Positions 1 through 12,300 of a DNA stretch of 64,000 nt are shown here, piece after piece. The stretch lies in NCBI RefSeq assembly GCF_023343835.1, contig NC_064447.1, positions 8,014,001 through 8,078,000 of the forward strand, read 5' to 3'. The DNA comes from Lagopus muta. Lineage: Eukaryota > Chordata > Aves > Galliformes > Phasianidae. Position 1 is the stretch's first letter; each line of letters starts with the position of its first letter. The translations under genes were made by a program, and so were the position numbers. Under the pieces are notes generated by a model, which was not told the DNA's origin, did no database searches, and worked only from the letters and a program-made list of their open reading frames with translations.

Positions 1-3000
1 ATAACCTCCAAGCCCAGAGCCTGTCAGGTACACGTACTGGTTAGTGAATGCAGCACACCTCAAACCTGTCAGAGCCATCTACCTGGCACCTCTGTGGGCT
101 GCTCACAGTGCCAGGAGTGCTCATTTCAGGGCAAACCACAGCCAGCGCAGAGCTGGCTTTCACAGCAGCTGTCCATAGCACTAAAACAAGAACAAGGGCT
201 GATTAAGACTCTGAGCCAGGTGTGGAAATTCTCCCTCCCTCCCCCTTCCCCCCCCCAGAAGGCAGTCCAATGCTTCCTCACCCTGTTAACATTTTTGCTG
301 CTGTGTGGGTGGTTTACTGCAAGTGAAACCAGTAGTGGCTGAGCTGGGGAGAAGCAGCCAACCCCAATCTTCTGCTTGTGTCAAATTCCCCTACGTCTAA
401 GAGCTGGGGAAACAGCAGCAAGTAGGAAAGTCCCAGCAATATGTTAGTCACTGCCTCAGTTACCTCCGACCACACTGCTCCAAGTGCACTGCTCTTACAC
501 AGCAGGGGACAAACACAGGTAGGAGCACGGGAGCAGCTGATCCATCACTGAGCTGGGCAAAGAGCTCCTTAGGAGACCTGTCACAGCCCTTGGACTGGGG
601 GAAGTCTAATATGTCATCACCGTGCAGCTAAACGTGCCACAGCAATCAGTTCTCTGCACTGTTCGTTACAAAGCTGCAGTCAATTTTCTTTCACCTTAAA
701 GTTTTGCTGGTGAGGTGAAATAAGGGTGTATTGAAATTCTGTGCTGTAGAAAGCCATAGAAGGGACCAGACAGAAGTAGGACAGCACAAGGGAGAAACAG
801 GGGAAAGATTTTAGCCAGATAACAGCAGAGACATAAGTTTCCTCTCACCATTGCATCCTCAGCTCATCCAATAAAGAACTTTGAGAGAGACCAGTAAGGA
901 CAACAGCACTGCAGCTGAGAACTCCACCAGCGCATTAGCCCCATTCCTCTGCCACTGAGGGCTGAGCTGGGGCTTTGCTCCTGACCCTGCCACCACAGCT
1001 TGGATGGGGCCTTGAAGGCTGTGTGCTGTGGCTGCAAATAATGAAAATCTGACAGCATGGGATGGCTGCCTCAGTCATAACAGGGGAAAAGAAAGACAAA
1101 ATGCCAGATTATGTGATCATGATACATCACCATGTGGCAGAGCTTGTACTCAGTCTACAAAGGTGGGGAAGTGATGCGTGCATACATACATAAATGCATG
1201 CATTGCATGGGCACAGTACCCTGAGAATTAGCCCAAACCACCTACTATATGTGAAAGCACCTGCTCATAAATTTACAAACATTGGAAAAAAGCACCTCTG
1301 CCAGAGCACAAACTGCCAGAAGTCATGCTAAGGAGTTTCCTAAAGAAAAGGCATAGTTAGGAGAAAGCAAACCATCCTCTCAGTCTCTTTCCACTAAGGG
1401 GTTATGTCATACAATAATTTCACAGCCAGAGATGAGGTTAGAAAAGGAGGGTAGGGCAAGTCACAAACCCCTTATTTGCTTCTCTCACCTTCTGGCCATG
1501 TTGCTGCCAGAAAGTGACACCTAGCAGCACTTGTTTTTCTTTGATAAAGTTTATAGCTTATGATGGATAAACATTTATATGTTCTTACACCCTGCTTGAT
1601 CAACACAGGTTCCATAGCAGGATGATGCCACAAGCTCTTACAGAAGCTCACAACATGCCTCTGCCCTGGGTTAACACATGTCACAGGTCTGTTTAACCCC
1701 ACAACCCACACTTCTCTCACTCCCCTCTTGGGGTTATTGTGTTTTCCAGTGACAAAACTCTTGACTGATAGGAATTTGAATGCAACTGCTCAGTTCAGCT
1801 GCTTGTTTCTAAGATGCTAAAAGATGTTTAGAAGGAAGGAAAAGAAAAACCCACATAGCATTCACTGTAGAGGAAAAACAGTTTATCAGAATGAGTTCCT
1901 CCTGAACTGTGAATACAGCTGCTTTTCTCAGGAACCTGCTTCACCCACTCAGGATGGTGAGTCAGGCTGCCAACTCTGGGTATGCAAACAGGTAAGGATG
2001 ACACAGAGGTGGAACAATTGTGAGTTAGTAATGAACGGCTGAAAGTCAGCACAAGTCTCCATTTGCACTTCAGTCTCACAAAACAAACCGAGAAAGACTG
2101 CAAACACACTTAACTGCAAGAGGCAGCTCTCCGTCCTGATAGGAGCAATCTGCTAGCTAAAAAGGTTGGAGGACCCCAACCTTTAGGTTTGAAGCTCCTC
2201 TCCCTCCCAAACACAGATCAGCCCCCAGGAGGTGTGGCTCAGGTGCATACACATTCTGGAAGTCCTAAAAGTCAGAACTCTCACACCCTCTCAGCAGATC
2301 TTAATCTTAAGCCTCAAACTTATCATTTGAAATGTAGCTACGGCCCAGCAGCCTATAGCAATAGCTCTAGATTGCAGAAGTGGAGGAAGTGGGAGATGGA
2401 ATGCTGAAATCACACTTGAGTCACACACATAGTGTGCCTCCCTTAGCACAGCGGGTGGGCAGGCCGGCTGCACACAGTCCTGATGTTTAAACACCAGTCC
2501 TGGGTTCTGCCGAGGCAGGAGAACAGGGCTCCTCCTTCCCAAAGGGATGCAGTTTGATTTCACCAGAGGGCTGATGTAGAGTACTCAAGAACACAACATC
2601 TCCCAGTGGAAAGGAGCAGACAGGAAGGTGCAGCTATGTTGGGAAAACATAAATAAGTTTGGGGAAAAAAAAAGTGAAAACAAAGCTGGGGCTCAGCAGA
2701 AGAACTGCTGCAGCAAACAGCCTCCACGCTGGCATGAGCAGAGCTCTCTTGGCTGTTCCAGCCACATGCAGGCATTCCTGCATCCCCAAGAGCACATGGA
2801 TGAGAGCACAGGCAGAAGGGGAAGAAAACAGCACTGACAGCACCATGCCTCCCTTCACACCCTGCAGCACTACCGCAAACAGTGAGTAATCCATTCTGGG
2901 TAGCTGCAATAACTGGGGGCTTTTGCTTAAATATTTGTTAGGATTTAGGGAAGTGAGTCATCTTAATCAGGAGGCAGATTGTGGCCTTTGTGCATGTTCT

Positions 3001-3740
3001 CATCCCACCATTTTAGTGAGTTTGCTTAGAGTCCTGCAAAGCCTCTTCACTTTCATGCCCCGCAACCTCACAGTACAATTCATCCTCATAGTTTTAATTA
3101 AAAAAAGAATGATTACCATGTTCATCAGCGCTTCATTTGGCTCCACCACACATGTTAATCGTCACATGCAAATACAGACACTTCACTCTGAGTCTCCTTT
3201 CTGGGCTTATATACCACTTTTTACTGCTCCGAGAGTGATGTATGAACACCTCTGCTGCTGAGCCAACCTGGAATTTGAAGTGTAGCTGGACACAAATCTT
3301 ACAAAATGTGTCAAATGAGTTCCTGTGTAGCAGCCACCTGTTATCTTTCCCTCTTCATGATTGGCAACAGGGTTTTCTAAATAGGTACATATATAAAATA
3401 ACAGTCCTTAATTATTTTATGCTGCTGCCAACATACTGAGGTGGAAATTACAGTACCAAAATACATAATAATGCCCTAGCAAAATTCAGAATCATGAGTA
3501 TGACTTCTGGAATAGCTGCCCAACCAGAGCTTAAAAGCAGCAGGCATGGTTTCCATTGTGACTGGACAAAAAGCAGCAGCGAAGGAACAATCCATGAGTT
3601 TACACAGTCTAACCACAAACCAGTAAACTTGCAGAGAAACTAATTTAGAAACATGCGATTCTATTTACAACAGTGTAAGTATAAAATATCTGTTTACTTC
3701 CAAAATAATAAACTGAGCATCAATAACATAATTTCTTTAG
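1..3740. other. Intergenic DNA downstream of IL4R, no gene seen
   Basis: Only short open frames occur here, none resembling a known protein and none with a convincing exon chain. There is a polypyrimidine stretch near 231-259 and an A-run near 2664. Conserved vertebrate synteny would put IL21R further left, outside the window. No cytokine-receptor exon (WSxWS, Box1) was recognised in this stretch. Confidence 0.5.
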
Positions 3741-3757
3741 ACCAAATGATGGTAATA

Positions 3758-3763
3758 TTTATT
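3758..3763 (-). terminator. IL4R: Candidate IL4R polyadenylation signal
   Basis: On the minus strand this reads AATAAA, about 570 bases past the IL4R stop codon. It is the first canonical hexamer I found downstream of the stop. If used, the 3' UTR would be about 0.6 kb and would include the CR1 fragment at 3888-3922. Transcript evidence was not available. Confidence 0.4.
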
Positions 3764-3887
3764 TCATATCTCAATTGAGCAAATACAGAAACATACCACA
3801 TTCTGGTGCCACGGACACAGGACATCCCCAGCAAACAAATATTTGAACGTGCAACGCAATCTGCACAAATCAGCCACTTCCTCTTCA

Positions 3888-3922
3888 AGGTCCCTTCCAA
3901 CCCAAACCATTCTATGATTCTA
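3888..3922 (+). mobile_element. CR1 LINE 3'-end fragment inside the probable IL4R 3' UTR
   Basis: The stretch contains ggtcccttccaacccaaacc followed by ATTCTATGATTCTA, the typical 3' terminus of avian CR1 LINEs with its 8-bp terminal repeat. Only the last few tens of bases survive, which is usual for 5'-truncated CR1 copies. It lies between the IL4R stop codon and the candidate polyadenylation signal, so it is probably transcribed in antisense orientation as part of the mRNA tail. Confidence 0.75.
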
Positions 3923-4333
3923 CCTCACCTCCAGGTGCATCAGCACTGTTGAATCACCTCGCTTGCTTCCCAAGCAACATACAGAACCAGAGCAACAAGC
4001 ACAGGAGATGTGCTGAATAAGAACGCCAACTTGATGCATCTCCTGCTCACTTGCAGAGAACGACCACCACCAGAGAAGCCTTAACACTGGCTTTGCCTCC
4101 TTAAGTGTGCAGTAGCTCCGTGTGTTAGCTGCTAGCCCCTTCTGTACCCAGGGGTCTGCCTCATGTACCAGCTGCCAGTCCAGCAGCAAGCATGAGCATT
4201 ACAACCCAGCAAACCCATGTCTGAATTGTAGTAACCATCACTGTAGGCAAGATTGGAATAACAAAGCACTTTATCAGTTTGCCTTACAGTTTTTTTTTTC
4301 CAAAGGTTGGTTTGGCTGTCCTGGTAAATATGG

Positions 4334-6307
4334 CTAGGCAACCTTCATGTAATAGTTGTCCTCCTGGGCAAGAACCTGTAGAAATTCAACTTTTTTCTCA
4401 TTCTTCCTGTTGTTTTCCATTAATAGTTCTGATGATCTTTTTCTAACTGCAGGTGCCAGTCCAGAACTCTCATTGTGAGTGGTGCGAGAATCAGAAAGAT
4501 GAGGGTTATCTGCACAAACAGCAGCTGACTTGTCTGAGACCAAGAGCTCCAGAGGCTCTTCTGCAGTTTTTACAGTTAGCCCCATGCCATCCAGCAATTC
4601 ATCAGGTAAGTTTGCTGCTGAGCAACTACACCTGTTTGCCACCTCTTTATTTTCCTCTGAGTTTCCAAACATCCTCAAATGGTTGCATGGGGCACACTGG
4701 AAGTCAGTACTTATTCTGTCACTGCTGCCCCCTGGCACTCCTTCACCACAACAGTTCAAGTCATTATGTTTTGTTCCCTTTATAGCTCTCTCTCCATTAA
4801 AATCTTGACAGTTCAGCTCCAAGAAATGCAACAGCTGTTTGTCTCTGCTGGTGTTTTCATCTTTGTTATCACTCAACAGCTCATGAGAGCTGACAATTGA
4901 AAGGCTGTCATCACTACTGCATGACACTTTCTCACGAGAGCCTGCACCCGGGGCAATGCCAGAATCAAAGTCCTGTACAATCAAACACTCACGGCCATCA
5001 GGCTCATGGGTTATGTTATATGGAGGTGTTTCTTCCAGGCTGTTGTACAAAAGATGAACTAAGGGTTCGTACAGTGACTTTGAGATAAACTCACTGCTAC
5101 TGTCAAAGTGTGCACCACTACATTTAACTGCAGCATCAAAAGACTTATAACCAGATGGCTGAGGTCCAGCAGGGCAAGCAAGCACGCTGCCTTCCTTTTG
5201 AAGATTTTGATACACTGCCTGCTTATGAATTTCTTCCTCTGGTAGGAAAGCTGGAACTCCATCATTCACATGTGCCTCTGAAGATTGGGTTAAAGATGGC
5301 AACAAGCACATATTTTCAAAGTGCATATTCAAACTACTGCTAGCCACAGACTGAGACATTAAGGCATCAAAGCTCCTGTATGCAGAGCTACAGGGCTCCA
5401 CAGATGGAGACGCAAGGGTGTCCAAGCTCTTGTATGCAGAGCCACAGGGCTCCACACATGGAGACATTACAGCATGAAAGCTTTTGTATGCAGAGCCACA
5501 GGGCTCCACAGATGGAGACATTACAGCATGAAAGCTCTTGTATGCAGAGCCACAGGGCTCCATAGAAGGAGATATGAGGGTGTCAAAGCCCTTGTATGCT
5601 GAGCTGCTTATTCTGTCAAAGGCTGGTTTATTTAGAGATTCCCAAATAAGCACAGATGAGTCACGCTGACTTTCAGAACTGCACGTCAAAAGGCTTTGTT
5701 GAAGCTTACAGGGACTATCTCTTGCATCCAGAGAAGCAGAATTTGTGCTGGAGCTCCGATAGCCAGATTCAAAGGATTCTTCTGATTGTGCAGACTTCCT
5801 GCTGGTTGTACTGCAATTATACTCATCCTGAGAGGCTTCAGTAAAAGGAGAGTCTCTATGAGAACCAGCTGACTGCTGACTCTGGACAGCACTTTCTACT
5901 AGATTTTTTTGAGAAAGATTTTCTGACTCAAGTTTCTGAAAGATTTCACTTGTAATGATGTCTGGATCTTTATCATCTTGCATGCTTTTTTCATCTGCCA
6001 AGAGCTCCATGAACATGTTAGCTAGTGCATCATTGTGTTCAGCGTGCTCCCTCAGCATGCTGACACTGCCCTCACAAGGCTCAAATACGGTGATCTGGTC
6101 ACTGGTCTTTTCCTGGTTCTCAGCCTCAATGTCTGTTAAACGTTCACAGATTTCCACAGACTCTTCAACAAGAACAGTCTCAGGGGTTAAAACTGCATTA
6201 ATGCCTTTTGGAAACCACACTCCAGGCTTGCTGCAGCAACTGCAAGATTTCTCAATGTTTCTGATGTTATCTTTTTCCTTGAAGTTCTGGCTTGACAAAC
6301 TTTGAGC
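4334..6307 (-). CDS. IL4R: IL4R last coding exon: cytoplasmic signalling tail
   Basis: This exon encodes residues 282-938. The acceptor after ctgtcag at 6308-6314 (minus sense) is chosen because it keeps phase 0 with the Box1 exon and yields AQSLSSQNFKEK, aligning with AQGSQWEK in human. An acidic stretch (VEESVEICERLTDIEAE) follows a Cys-rich KSCSCCSKPG segment. STAT6-docking-like tyrosines are at 519, 537, 555, 573 and 591 (tandem repeat) and 668 (SGYKSF). Two ITIM-like tyrosines are at 694 (SLYEPL) and 702 (LLYNSL), followed by a conserved-looking VQDFDSGIAPG segment. The stop is at 4334-4336. Confidence 0.92.
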   Translation of the reverse strand, partial: AQSLSSQNFKEKDNIRNIEKSCSCCSKPGVWFPKGINAVLTPETVLVEESVEICERLTDIEAENQEKTSDQITVFEPCEGSVSMLREHAEHNDALANMFMELLADEKSMQDDKDPDIITSEIFQKLESENLSQKNLVESAVQSQQSAGSHRDSPFTEASQDEYNCSTTSRKSAQSEESFESGYRSSSTNSASLDARDSPCKLQQSLLTCSSESQRDSSVLIWESLNKPAFDRISSSAYKGFDTLISPSMEPCGSAYKSFHAVMSPSVEPCGSAYKSFHAVMSPCVEPCGSAYKSLDTLASPSVEPCSSAYRSFDALMSQSVASSSLNMHFENMCLLPSLTQSSEAHVNDGVPAFLPEEEIHKQAVYQNLQKEGSVLACPAGPQPSGYKSFDAAVKCSGAHFDSSSEFISKSLYEPLVHLLYNSLEETPPYNITHEPDGRECLIVQDFDSGIAPGAGSREKVSCSSDDSLSIVSSHELLSDNKDENTSRDKQLLHFLELNCQDFNGERAIKGTKHNDLNCCGEGVPGGSSDRISTDFQCAPCNHLRMFGNSEENKEVANRCSCSAANLPDELLDGMGLTVKTAEEPLELLVSDKSAAVCADNPHLSDSRTTHNESSGLAPAVRKRSSELLMENNRKNEKKVEFLQVLAQEDNYYMKVA

Positions 6308-9300
6308 CTGACAGTTTTTGCAACTGCTGTTTTAGGAAATAAGAAAGACAGAAACGTTTATGTAATAGAAAAATGTCATGCTGTGAAGCTGAGGTTCTCC
6401 CCTCACCCTATTTATCTTACTTACATTTGCTTTTCCACATGACTTGGCTTTGAATCATAGAAAGGGAACTTCATTTCATCAATATAGTTCAAGACTGAAA
6501 ACTGATAAAACAGAAGTGTTATGACACACAAAATATGTTTAGTATTTCCCACATTCCATATTCTATTCCTGGTGATCAGCAAAAGGTATATTTTGCAAAG
6601 CCCTTACAATACCTTGACATTTTTTACAACCAAATGGCTCTTTGCAGGGTTTGGGATTTGATCCCACCATTCTTTCTTCATTCTGTAAGGCAAGAATAAA
6701 AACTGTTTGCTTTAACTCAATTTTGGCTTGATCAGTACGCTTCCTGCTGCTGCAATACAGATTGCTAAGAAGGAGAGAAGAGCATAGAAGGAAGTGCCTG
6801 TTCTGCACATCTCCAGAAGCTGCTTTTCATAAACATATCTGCACTAACTTTGATTCATATGACTGCTCTACACAACCACAGTCACAAGTTCTTCCAATTG
6901 CCCTTAGAGTGACATGTGAAACAGATAGGCTCCCACTTTCATATTGCCACTAAAAATGTAAAAAGAAATGCACATATTTAACCATCATTACTGGAACTCC
7001 AGCAAAGATTGGGATTCAAAGCTAACAGACCCATAAATGCAGCCCATTTTAGTGCTGTAATAAGACCATTCTAGTGAGATTAGTAAAAAATACTCAATTA
7101 TCTTTTCAGAAAATGACAGAGTGCAGCAGATTGATGTTTAAAAGATGTTTGCTCACAGAGTTTGAGTTAAAGTTACAAAGGAAAATCCCGTACTACTAAA
7201 TGTTCAGTTAAACAACGGCAATACTGGCATCTGTGCAAAGTGCTAGTCTCTAAAACCCATGAGCAGCATGATACCTACTTGGTAAAACAGAAATAGCAAG
7301 TTACAGCTACTCCCATGATCAGGATGCAAGATATAGGAACAGCCATGTGCAGAATGTCTTCAGATGTCACTTGATAATCTGTTAAATAAATATATTTACA
7401 TACATATACACATACTGACAATACCAAATCCATCACCAAAAAATGCTACTTTAGAGGATGTGAAGTAAAGCCTTTGCAGATCAACAGCAGAACCAGTGGC
7501 AATGGCATGTGTCACATCTAAAGGCCAGTGCAGATCCTTCAGTTACCTACTGTCAGTGAGGCAGGAACTGGGATAGCCACGTGTACTGTGAAGCCATTTG
7601 TCCGCCCTCAGAAACAAACCCATCTCAGTCCCTGGAACGGAACTGTAGTGCAGCTGTGCTCTCACCCTCTGTGCTGCTCTTAAGAAATATTATTTTTAGA
7701 GCCTCACCCCTCTAATGGAAAATTGAGAGCTACTTCCACTTCATTCTCTCTTACTCATTTATATCCACTTGCTTTTATTATTATTTTTAAGTTTAAATGT
7801 CTCTGCTTCTACCAGGCTGTGATTAGTTATAATACTTACCACAGTGAAATTCAACTCCATCACTCCAGTCACTCCAGTAGACTGGGTAATCTGTATAGTT
7901 ACACCGTATACTTGCGATGTAATCATAGCCTCTCTGCAAGGAGCTTGCAGTAATTTCAAAGCTTTTGGCCTGGTAGTTAATTGATGTCACAGTAACCTGA
8001 AAAGAAGGTAAGACAGTAAGAGTTCACTGATTTTCTTATGGGGATTAGAGCTTGTGGCACTAATTAGATGCCAACTGTGTTGTACATTTCCGTGACTTCT
8101 CATAAATGAGCAAGTGAATGACTGTACAAATTATCTGCTACATGCTGTTGTATTGTGCTGTCACAAAGGGGTCGTATCTGTGACATGCCATCGCACATGT
8201 TCTTCCTGGGGCAGAATAAGCCCTGCTCTAAAATGCTGCAGAGATCAGGAGGGCGCTTGAAATGCCTCAAATGCTCCACAGTGTCACAGACTGCCTCCAG
8301 CTTCAGATGTCACTTCAGATGTAACAGAAGCACTGTATTTTCAGTCTCCGTCCTGCCTACTGTGAGCAGCTGGTCCCTTTGGGGTGGTAGTCAGGAAAGT
8401 TTCACTCCTTTAAGGCCTTGTTTGAACCGACTTGGGACTGACACCAACAGAAAGTGCATGCTCAGGAACACCATGGGGCCTGCCCTCACTGGCCCTTACA
8501 CCATTGTTCATGAAACAATTTTAAAGTCCTTCAGAACATTTAGACCTTGAAGCTCCAGAGATAGAAAATGAGGCCAGCTGTCCCTTACCTCTTCTGGGCG
8601 CTGCTTGCTCCAGTATTTTACTTCATAGATGACTGGCTGTCCAAAAAGCATGGATGAAGCAGCATAGCTCTCCTCCCAGCTCAAATTGAAATTACCATTT
8701 TCAGCTTTCTCAACAGCAAGATTTTTGGGAGGCCTGGGCTTAACTGTACATTAAAAAAAAATACAATTAAGGAGAATGTGAAAATGTAGAAGTGTTGAAT
8801 TAAAGAAGCAGGGACAAAAAAACATTAATCAGAAGCCAAAATGTCAGAGTCAATGCATTTCAGCCCTTTTCACTAAGCTCTGCAAGGAGACCAAAACAGC
8901 ACAACTGCGAGGTATTCATCAACAACCACTGAAAACCCAGGTTGGCTGAGCAAACTTCAAACTCTACTTTTGGTGCAATGAGTGCAGCTTTCAACCTGAA
9001 GAAGTGGTAACAATCCATGCCCTGACAATAACATGCTGTGCCATATGCTGGGCATACAGCTTCTGACCACCCTGCATTCAGACTGTCCTGCCTACCTGTG
9101 TCTTAGAAACTGATGCAGCCTCCTGATGAGTCTCAGTGACATCAGGTAGGAAATAAATCAGATCATCACTGCAGATGAATGTCTGCCCAAGGCACATGAA
9201 TGATTTCTGAGCCTTTGAGGCGACACAGTGTTACAAACTCTTATTAGTTTAAACAAACCAGGTGCTGACAGAGAAATAGGAACTGTATCTATGCTTTGTC

Positions 9301-12300
9301 CTGTGAAAGAGCAGGGTCATCAACTTTTTATCAGAGGATAACAGCGACAGGAATGAAAGAATTTCAGTAGGGAGAGCTTACTGTTCTAAGAACTGGAAGT
9401 AGCGTCTTCCTCTTCATCCTTGAATTCTATAGCAACAAGTGAAGTTCTCTAAATACACACTTAAGCCCCCAAATTGTAGATGGCTGGAAGCTGAGATGGT
9501 AAAGCTAGAGGAAAAACCATTCTGCTTGCCCCATTTCTTGTATTCTTTCCTTAAGAATCTACTCCAGGATCAGGTTTCTAAGCCAACCATGCTTCTCATT
9601 TAAGCCAGCATTACAAATGTCATGTTTTCACAGAATCACAGAATTGTAGGGGTTGGAAGGGACCTCCAGAGATCGAGTCCAACCCCCCAGCCAAAGCAGG
9701 TTCCCTACAGCAGGTCGCACAGGTCGGCATCCAGGCAGGTCTTGAACATCTCCAGACAAGGAGACTCCACCACCTCCCTGGGCAGCCTGTTCCAGTGCTC
9801 CAGTTTTCACATCTACTAAGAAAAAAAACTCTTCTGGTAGCATTAATGGGGAGTCAGCTAGAGTTGCAAAGCCTGAAACTAAATGTTCTAGTGACAAAAT
9901 AAACAGTTTCTTACCAACTTGGGCTGGTGTAACACTGGAATTCCACATATTGGTGCCATTGAACTGTAGAGCTAGGATATAGGTGAGACCAGATACAAAA
10001 TAATCAGGATATATTGTGCAAGTGCACATAAAACTCTCTTCTCCGTTCTCAGGGACACACACATTTCTGAAAAACAGGTAGAAAATTATGATTGTTCATA
10101 TAGCACAGCATGCTATTTCTTGAAAGTGTGGAACTAAGCTTACCAGTGTGTGGAGCCAGTCAAATCTGATACAGGCAAGTTCAGTTTGTAGAAAAATTTA
10201 GTCCAAACAAATCCAAAACAAACCCAAGTCCCTCTCAACTCCCAAACCCCTTGGTGCTGCACTAATGAAAAGCTAAGAAATGATCTAGAAATGTTAACCC
10301 TGAAAGCAGCCTTCACCACACTCCCCTTCTGAAGGAGCAGACTGATGCCCTACTAGTCCAGGCACAGTTTTACTGCAGTGTACAAAACAAGATTACCCAG
10401 AAGTCTCTCTGGAGAAATCACATGGAGAGGAAGAGGAAAGCTCAGATTTGTCTTCCTGTCAGAGATGGCAGGAACACTGCCTCTGCTGCAGAAGGCAGCA
10501 AACAGCTGTGAACAATGAGTCGCACTGCATGCTACAGCCTGGTAAATCATGCGTGGTTTCTCACAAAATGAAGGCTCAGTGCACTGATGAGAACACTACT
10601 GTTTCTGCAAGCACTACTTGACAAATGCTACGTACCAAGAACACGGAGAAGTTTGTAAAGGAGTCTACTGAGCAGATGCATCACCAATGAGTATACAGAT
10701 GTTATAATTAAGAAATGTACAGAAAAGTTAGGCTAAACAGGTTACCATGCTAAAGAAGAATGGATGGAAAGCTTACCCTTGTCCTGGGCTAGCTGAGGAG
10801 ACTCCAAGAGGAGCAATCTCCAAAAGGGATCCTTCCCTAGTGGCATTCAGCTCTTAAATGGGGTCTAGCAGAGGTGCAGCCAGGCTCCACCCCTTCCAAT
10901 AGCACAGAATTGTCTTCACCTGTGCTCCCAGGGCTGACTCAGGGCTCACCTCAGGTGGTCGATCTGAGATTCAGGCTGTGATTCAGCAGTTCCCATACAC
11001 TAGAGCATAATGTTAATTGCAGGACACATCTTCCTCCTGGCAATGAGGACAGCCCTGACTACGCCTTGTCCCAGGCACCCATGACAAAGGGATGGAATCA
11101 AAGCTGGTAATGGCTATAGAATATATAAAGTTCCAATGACAACAAAGGAAAGTCTCATTAAGCACTCACTCGGGAGGAAAAAATTCCTTCCTGTAGTAGA
11201 GCAGGAACTCTTGGGAGCAGTTCAGCTGTGCAGGCACCTTCCAGTGACAAATCAGCTTTTCGGCATAGTCAGTAAAGCATGCAAATTCCTGTATGTGTTC
11301 TGTAGCCATAACTAGGGAGAAGCAGCACGTAATGAGATGCATGAAAATCAGAAGAATTAACTGAACTAACCAGTAACATTTTGTAAAAATTGAATTCAAA
11401 AGACAAACTGCAGACAACGGTCAGCCCAAGCTCACTGCCTGCACGCCTGAACTTGTGTTTTATCTGCAATTGCTTTAAGCTTCCTAAGCTCATACCTTCT
11501 GCCTCCCTTGAGCAGCTCCTCACTGCAAATCTCTCTCTTCTCTCCCTCAATTCCTCCATTAAAACTTAGAGTAGCTTTGGTTGGTTTTCAGAATCCTTTT
11601 AGTTAGGATTTTTCTTGGAATTTCTTTACTTACCCTGCCAGAAGCTTTCTGTTGGCAATTATACAAGGGCCATATTGATAAATAATTTGGTTTCTCTGCA
11701 GTAAGTAAACATTTCTGCTCACACGGCCTAGCACATTACTAACTCTCCATTCTCATCATTTACATTGCAAATTTAAGACTAGTTGTCAACAATTCACATC
11801 CTGTAAGGCCCTTCAGCTATTGCAGAGCTTACTTCAGTGGTGCCTGTTTCAGATTACTCCTCCAAAGCAAAATCTTTTCGTAAGTACCTTACTTTGGTTC
11901 TATTCCTCCCATGTTTCTCCTTCTCTGTGGTTCCTTTATATCACGTTTTCTGATACAACTCATGCACTTTGATACAGTACACTATCTGCAAATGCAAAAC
12001 CTGTGATGGCCAGTTCCCCTTTGGGGTGCACCAATACAACATACAGCAGGATTTACCACTGCATCCTGTGGTACTTCAATAAAAACCTGACTCAAAGAAA
12101 CAATCATTTACCACTGCCAGCATGTGGTCTCTCACACTCATTTCAAATGTGCATCACTTTCGTTTGCCTTTCTACACAGCCTCCCATAAAACTTCATTAA
12201 CAAGGAGTCCTGGATCACTTGAGTGAACTCAAATGTTAATGAAGCTCACTTACACAAATGAGGATATACAACATTGCCAAAGAACCATTCATATTGTTAA

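Noticed and set aside
6563-6808. 81-codon open frame on the minus strand over the Box1 exon
   Set aside because: It is out of frame with IL4R; the correct frame reads MKKEWWDQIPNP and splices properly.
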